From Nocardia pneumoniae NBRC 100136 (GTDB lineage: Bacteria > Actinomycetota > Actinomycetes > Mycobacteriales > Mycobacteriaceae), in assembly GCF_000308755.1 (NCBI RefSeq), contig NZ_BAGF01000017.1, forward strand, positions 62,001 through 126,000: 64,000 nucleotides of DNA, written 5' to 3'. The notes under the pieces were generated by a model that made no database searches, was not told the DNA's origin, and saw only the letters and a list, made by a program, of their open reading frames with translations. A program made the translations under genes and the position numbers. Below are positions 12,801 to 18,800 of this stretch, piece after piece; the first letter of the stretch is position 1; the number at the start of each line of letters is the position of its first letter.

Positions 12801-15800
12801 GGTGACGCGGAAGCATTCGAGGCGCTACGTCAGCGGTACCGGCATCGGGTCTTTTCGAGTGTGCTGTCGGCGGTCGGAGATCGAGAACTGGCCGAGCGGA
12901 TCACCGACGTCGCCTTCGACCGCGCGCGCTCGGGTCGTCGTATCCGCAGGCTGGCAGAGGGCCGCGCTGTAGGTGCATGGTTCGTCACCATCGCGGGCCG
13001 AGTAGTACGGGAATACGCCAAAGCCGGTCGCATGATGGCACACGCGGACCGGGAGGCTACTGGTGTCGGTGCCACCAAGCCAGCCGGTGCTGAATCGGAC
13101 GTTCCCGAGCACGTCCGTAAATGCCTGGTCCAAACCGTCCGCGCCACCTGGGCCATCGGTTACGACCACGCGACCATCCCCGACGAAAAGGCCGATACCT
13201 GGGCAGAACTCGTAGACAGCCTCCACGCCGACTTCGCCAAAATCCCCATACCAGCCTCCAGCACCCCCAACGCCGATCCCCTCGCCCACATCTTCGCCGC
13301 CGTCGAAGATCCCGACAACGACATCGACACCGCCGTCATCGTCATCGACGACGGCGAAGTCGCCCACGGCTTGACCGTCACCACCGTCGACGGCACCACC
13401 CTCATCTTCGACACCAACATCCCCCAACCACGCACCACCACACCCGACGAACAACGCTCCAAGCGATACACACCCCGCGTTCGCACCCGCGAACAATGGA
13501 AACAGTCCTTCCCCGAAATCTCAGACGTCTTTGTCCTCAACTTCACCAAGGACGCCAAAGGCCGCCTGCGCCCCAGCCCCCAACCGGACACCGACGGGCC
13601 CACCCGAGAACACCGCCAGCACAAAATCCAAGGCCCACCCAGCACGAATACTCCGGAAGAGCCGGACGAACCAGCAGTACCCGACACACCGGGTACCGAT
13701 CCGAGCCCCGACGACATCGCGAGACGTGCCAGGCCGCGACCGGTCGTAGGGTCCGAGTCCCGGGCACCCGCGCCGACTGAACCAGAGATCGGCGAGACGC
13801 TCCAGCCGTCCGATGTTGCGGACACGCAACTGCGGGCGGTAACCCCGCACGTCGATCTCGCCGAGTTCCGTAACGCACTGTGCACCACCCTGGCCGCGGG
13901 CGTCGAGCCGCGCAGTCCGCACCAGCAGCTGGACGAGGCGACTCCACAGCAGATATCGGATGCCCTCCGCACACTCACCAGCGCCCAGCGCGATCTTCTG
14001 CGGGAGCTGCAATCCGGGCAAACCGTTGCCGCGGTGGCACAGGCGCTGCGCTGGGACGCAAAGGAGGTCACGAAGCTGGCCAACGATGCCGCCAGGCGCT
14101 TGTTGGCAGCTATCGAGGAAGCTGAGCGCAGCAGGTTCGACGTGCTGACCCGAGCCTTGGTCGAAGCACCTCTGCACGAGCTGGTCGACGAAGTCAACCG
14201 ACTCGGGTCCCAACAGCGGCGCATCGTGATCGGCATGCTTGTGCAACGGCGGCAACCCGCGGAGATGGCGGAGGCACTCGGGCTCGACGAGGACACGATA
14301 GAGCTCTTGGTACGTGGTGCCGTCCGACGGATGGCAAAGCGTATCGCCGCCAAGCACGGTGCAAGCATCGCGCCGGTGCCGGCGACACCCCATTCGCCGG
14401 ATACGGCGGATCTCGCCGGCGAGGGATTTCGGAGCGGACAGCGCCTCGAGGACGCAGAGCGGACGGCCGCCGCATTCGGCCGCATCGATGGCGCGACCGA
14501 GTTGCTGGTCGACGTGCTGTGCCGGTTGCAGGAAGGGTTCCCACTCCGGCCAGCTCGCGAAAATCCGGGTGCAGGCCTACCGCTGCCGCATAGGTTGACC
14601 AATGCCCAGCTCGACGTTCTTCGCCTGCTCGCTGAGGACATGACGTACCGGGAGATCGCGGAGGCTCTCGAAATCTCCGAAGGTCAGGTGAAAGCACGCA
14701 AGGCCGCCATTGCACGCGAGTTCCGCACCGGTGACCGGACCGAGATAGTGGATTCGGCGCGGCGCTGGGGCATCATCGGCGCCACCGGCTCGAGTATTCG
14801 AAGCACAGCAGAACCACAGTCGGTCGTGCGTGGTCCGGTGACCGCGTACGGGAAGAACGAGACTCGGCCCGATGTCGCGCCGGACCACGCTACCCAGCGC
14901 GTCGAATCGGCACCGACCGAGCCGACCGCGCCTGCGCGGAGGCCAACTGCGCAAGGCACGCTCTCCCGCCGCGAGGCCCAAGTGCTCGATTTGACGGCGC
15001 AAGGCCTGTCGAACCAGGCCATCGGGCAGCGGCTGGGAATCTCGCCGCACACCGTGGAGGACCATCGTCGCCGCGCCCGCCACAAGCTCAGCACCCACGG
15101 CGAGGACGCAACGACCGCAGCGACATCGCAGGCACAGCCGCCCCGCGAACCGGATAATCGTGGTGATTCGCCACAGGCAGTCATGGATGGGACTGTGCCG
15201 CCACCGGTTCCAGCGGTGGGTGATAGCGGGTCTGATGCGCCGGTGGTGGCGGATGAGCGGGATCGTGTGGCCGATCTTGGTGATCCGGCAGTGGTCCCAC
15301 TGAAGGAGGCGCCGAAGATCATGCCGCATGAGCATATCGAAGGCACGGTCGCGCCGGAGGTCTCATGGGAAATCGCTCGCCGCAACGGCATCGAGCTGAG
15401 CCACAATGGTGTGCGGATCGACAGCGTCGAGGCGTGGGCCGCAATGCATCGGTTCACCGATTTTCCCAGCTTCCTCCAAATGTGGCGCTTGGTGACCGGT
15501 GTGCTGCGGACGGCCGAGGATTTCCAGCAGATTGTCGTCGAATATGCCGCCGCGGTGAAGGCGCACGGCGTGGTGTATGCCGAGATCGATTTCTCCCCGA
15601 TCGGGCGTGCCTTGGATGGTGTCCATTACGACGAGATGTTCGAGGGCATTTATGCCGGGATCGTATCGGCGGAGGCGCAGCATGGTGTGATCATTCGAAT
15701 GACTCCCAGCCTGGTATGGGGAGTGACAGCGGAACAGGCCGAGGAATGTGTGCGGTGGGCCGGCGGATACCGCCACCGCTACGTAGTCGGTTTGAGTATT

Positions 15801-18800
15801 GGTGGAAACGAAATTCTGAGCCGCGAGACTCTCACGCGATACGATCGAGCATTCACAATCGCCAGAGAAGAATACGGATTGGGAATAGTGCCCCATCTGG
15901 GCGAGGTCGGAGATTCCACGGCGATCGCCGCGGCGCTCCTTCGGTGGAAACCGGCCCGGATTCGGCATGGCGTGAGTTTGAAGGTACCAGGCCGCCGCTT
16001 GACACCGATGGACGAGGCGATAGTGGAGGCGCTCGTCGAGAAAGAAATCGTGCTCGATCTTGCTCTCACCTCCAACCTGCTGACCGGCGCGGTCAAAAAC
16101 CTCGACGACCATCCACTGCCGTGGTTCCTGGATGCCGGCGTGCGCTGCACGATCAGCACCGATGACCCTGCACTGATGGGCACTGATCCCACCAAGGAAT
16201 ACGCTCTGGCCGCACGCCTCGGTCTCAGCCCGGCCGCCGCCTACTGGAACGGCGTCCACGGCGCCTTGTGCGACGAGGACACCCGACAACGGCTGATCGC
16301 CGTCGGCGAGCAAGCATTCCGAAATCACGCCGGGCCCAGTCAAGATTCGAGGACAGCAGCGCACGGGGCAGCCGAGCGGATCGAACTGACCGGACCCATA
16401 CACGCTGAGGAGCCGCGCCAGCCGAAACCCGCGAATGGTCAGGATTCCGAAATTGCTGCGCCGCGGGCGAACTCCCCGAAGGGGTCGATGCCGGATCATC
16501 CCACCGCGTTCGGATTGGCTGTCCCCGAGGCCACCGGGGAGAATGCCGCTCCGGAGACGAATCAGCAATCTCGAGCGGCGTCCCCTGACGGCAGGGAATC
16601 ACCAAGCACGCCGACCGACCCATCGACACGGGGACCGCTGGTCACTCCGGCGGACTTGCCCACGACCGCCAACATGCTTTCCGTGCCACCGCCCGTGCGT
16701 GCCGGGTATGGCAACGATTGTGTGCCGCGGGCGTTGCATCAGTTGACCGAAGTTCAGGGTGCGGATTTGGTGGATTGGTCGCGGTTGGGTGAGCCTGGGC
16801 CGGAAGGGGTGTCGGGGCAGGGGGTTGTGGATGCGTTGCGGGGGCGGCGTCCGGTGGGTTTTGCTGATCGGGATGCGGTGGCTCGGGAGTTGATCGCGCG
16901 GGGTGTGGGTGCGACGGCGGTGGTGTTCGAGGAGTACGAGGGCCGGGGTATGGGTCACGCCGTAGTGCTGATCCACCGGGGTGATGGCCGGGTTGTGGTG
17001 GTGGATGGTGATGAGGAGTCGACCCATGTGTGGGGGCGGCAGCGTCCGGAGGTGACCGGTGTGTGGGCGGCGGTGGCTTACGGCGGTGAGTTGGTGGAGG
17101 TCGAAGGTAGCGCCGGGTTCGATCCGTTGCCGCTGGAGAAGATGTTCGGTCACCGTGATCGCGACCCGATCGGACGGCTGCCGGATCCCGATCCCGCAGT
17201 GGTGGCTCGGTTGCGCGAGGGGTTCGGTGCGCAGGTGCGTGCGCGGGTGGCCCGTACGGTCTCCGATCCGAGAGTGGCGGCGGCGGTGGTCGAGGACGTG
17301 CTCGCCCTGGCCGCGCGTCGAATGGCGGCCTCAGGTGGATCCGGCGACGTGGGGACGTTGTTGGGCAGGGCTTTCGGGGAGGTGATGATCGATCGCCGAC
17401 GGGCATCGGCGGCTCGGTTCGAGCAGGGGGACACGGCGACGACATCTCGTTCGCCCCGTGCCGCGGTGCCCCGGTCCGGCGCGGAATCGGAAGCCGAACC
17501 GTCGGGTGGTGTTTCGGAGGCTCGCTTTTCGCAGAGCGTGGTTGCGGAAGCGGCAGGGGTGCATCGATTCCGGGTTTCGGAGATCCTGCGCGGTATTTTC
17601 CATCACGCGGTTGCGGCGGGCACCGTGCTGCGGGTGCTCGACGAGTCCGATCGACTGGGCTACCTGATCCCGAATCGGCGTGCCGCGGCGGGTGAGCGGG
17701 TGGGGTTCGAATCGTTCCGGCGGCGGCTGACGGCGCTGGCGGGTGACGTGGGCGCACCGGAGGCGGTGGCCGTGTTGGTCGCGGCGGACCGGGCGGCCCT
17801 GGAACGTGCTGTAGATCTGGTGGGTCGGGATGTGCGTATCTTGCTGTTGACCAGATGCGGGGTGGCGATGTCGCCCGCAGAGGCGGCGGCGGTGCTGAAC
17901 GTGGACGAGGACATGATCGCCGACCGGGAGCGCGCCGCGGTACACCGGCTGGCGGAGAAGGTCGTCGCCCCGGATCCAGCCGATATCGGGCCGGACGCGC
18001 CATCGGTGATCGTAGCGGCCCACCGCGCCGGGGTATTGCGGACCGCTATCGATGAACTGCCCGACGGTAACGAAAAGCAGTGTCTGCAATTGCGATTCCT
18101 CCAGGGCATGTCTCGGGCCCAGGTCGCGTACGAATGGGGCGGTGCCACGGCGAGAAAGGTCACCGAGGCCGAGCGCCGGGCTGTCGGACGACTGATCTGG
18201 CAGTTGCCCGACGAACTTCGCGCGCGATATCTTCCGGCTCGTGCACCGGTTACCATGCTGGAATTGGCCGATATCGCGGGTGTGAGCCGGGCCGTGGCCT
18301 ACCAGGTGATCCGACGCGAACGCGGAGAGAGAGTTCCCACGGTGAGCGTGGCCACGGTGCGTCACGTGTGGAAAGTCATCGATCACTTCGATTTCCGGCT
18401 TCCGGGCCGCGCCCGCGCTCCCCGAGCCGCCGCGTCGGGTCCGACCGACGGCATGACTGGGACGGCACGTCCCGCGCACGACGGGGAGCGGCCGGAAGCG
18501 CGCACGGCAGGCCGGAAACAGGGAGCTCGTCCTCCCGAAGCCATCGACCCACTCGAACCGAACCCGACCGAAACACCGGACGATGCCGTCGCCGAGATCG
18601 ATACGGCGCAACTCGGGCGACCGCGAGCCACCGCACGATCGAACGGGAGACCGCACCCCGGATCTGGCCATCTAGGCGAACTTCGAGTCGATCTCGATCG
18701 GCCGCCCGGCCGGATCGATGAATTCCATTTCCACGGATGGGTACCCCGAGCGTCGAGAGGCATCTTGGGCTTCCACCACGGATGGGAGCGGGACGGATGT

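Noticed and set aside
13160..14641. 493-residue minus-strand frame
   Set aside because: Ser/Arg-rich, antisense to papain-fold domain 4 and HTH modules. No independent support.
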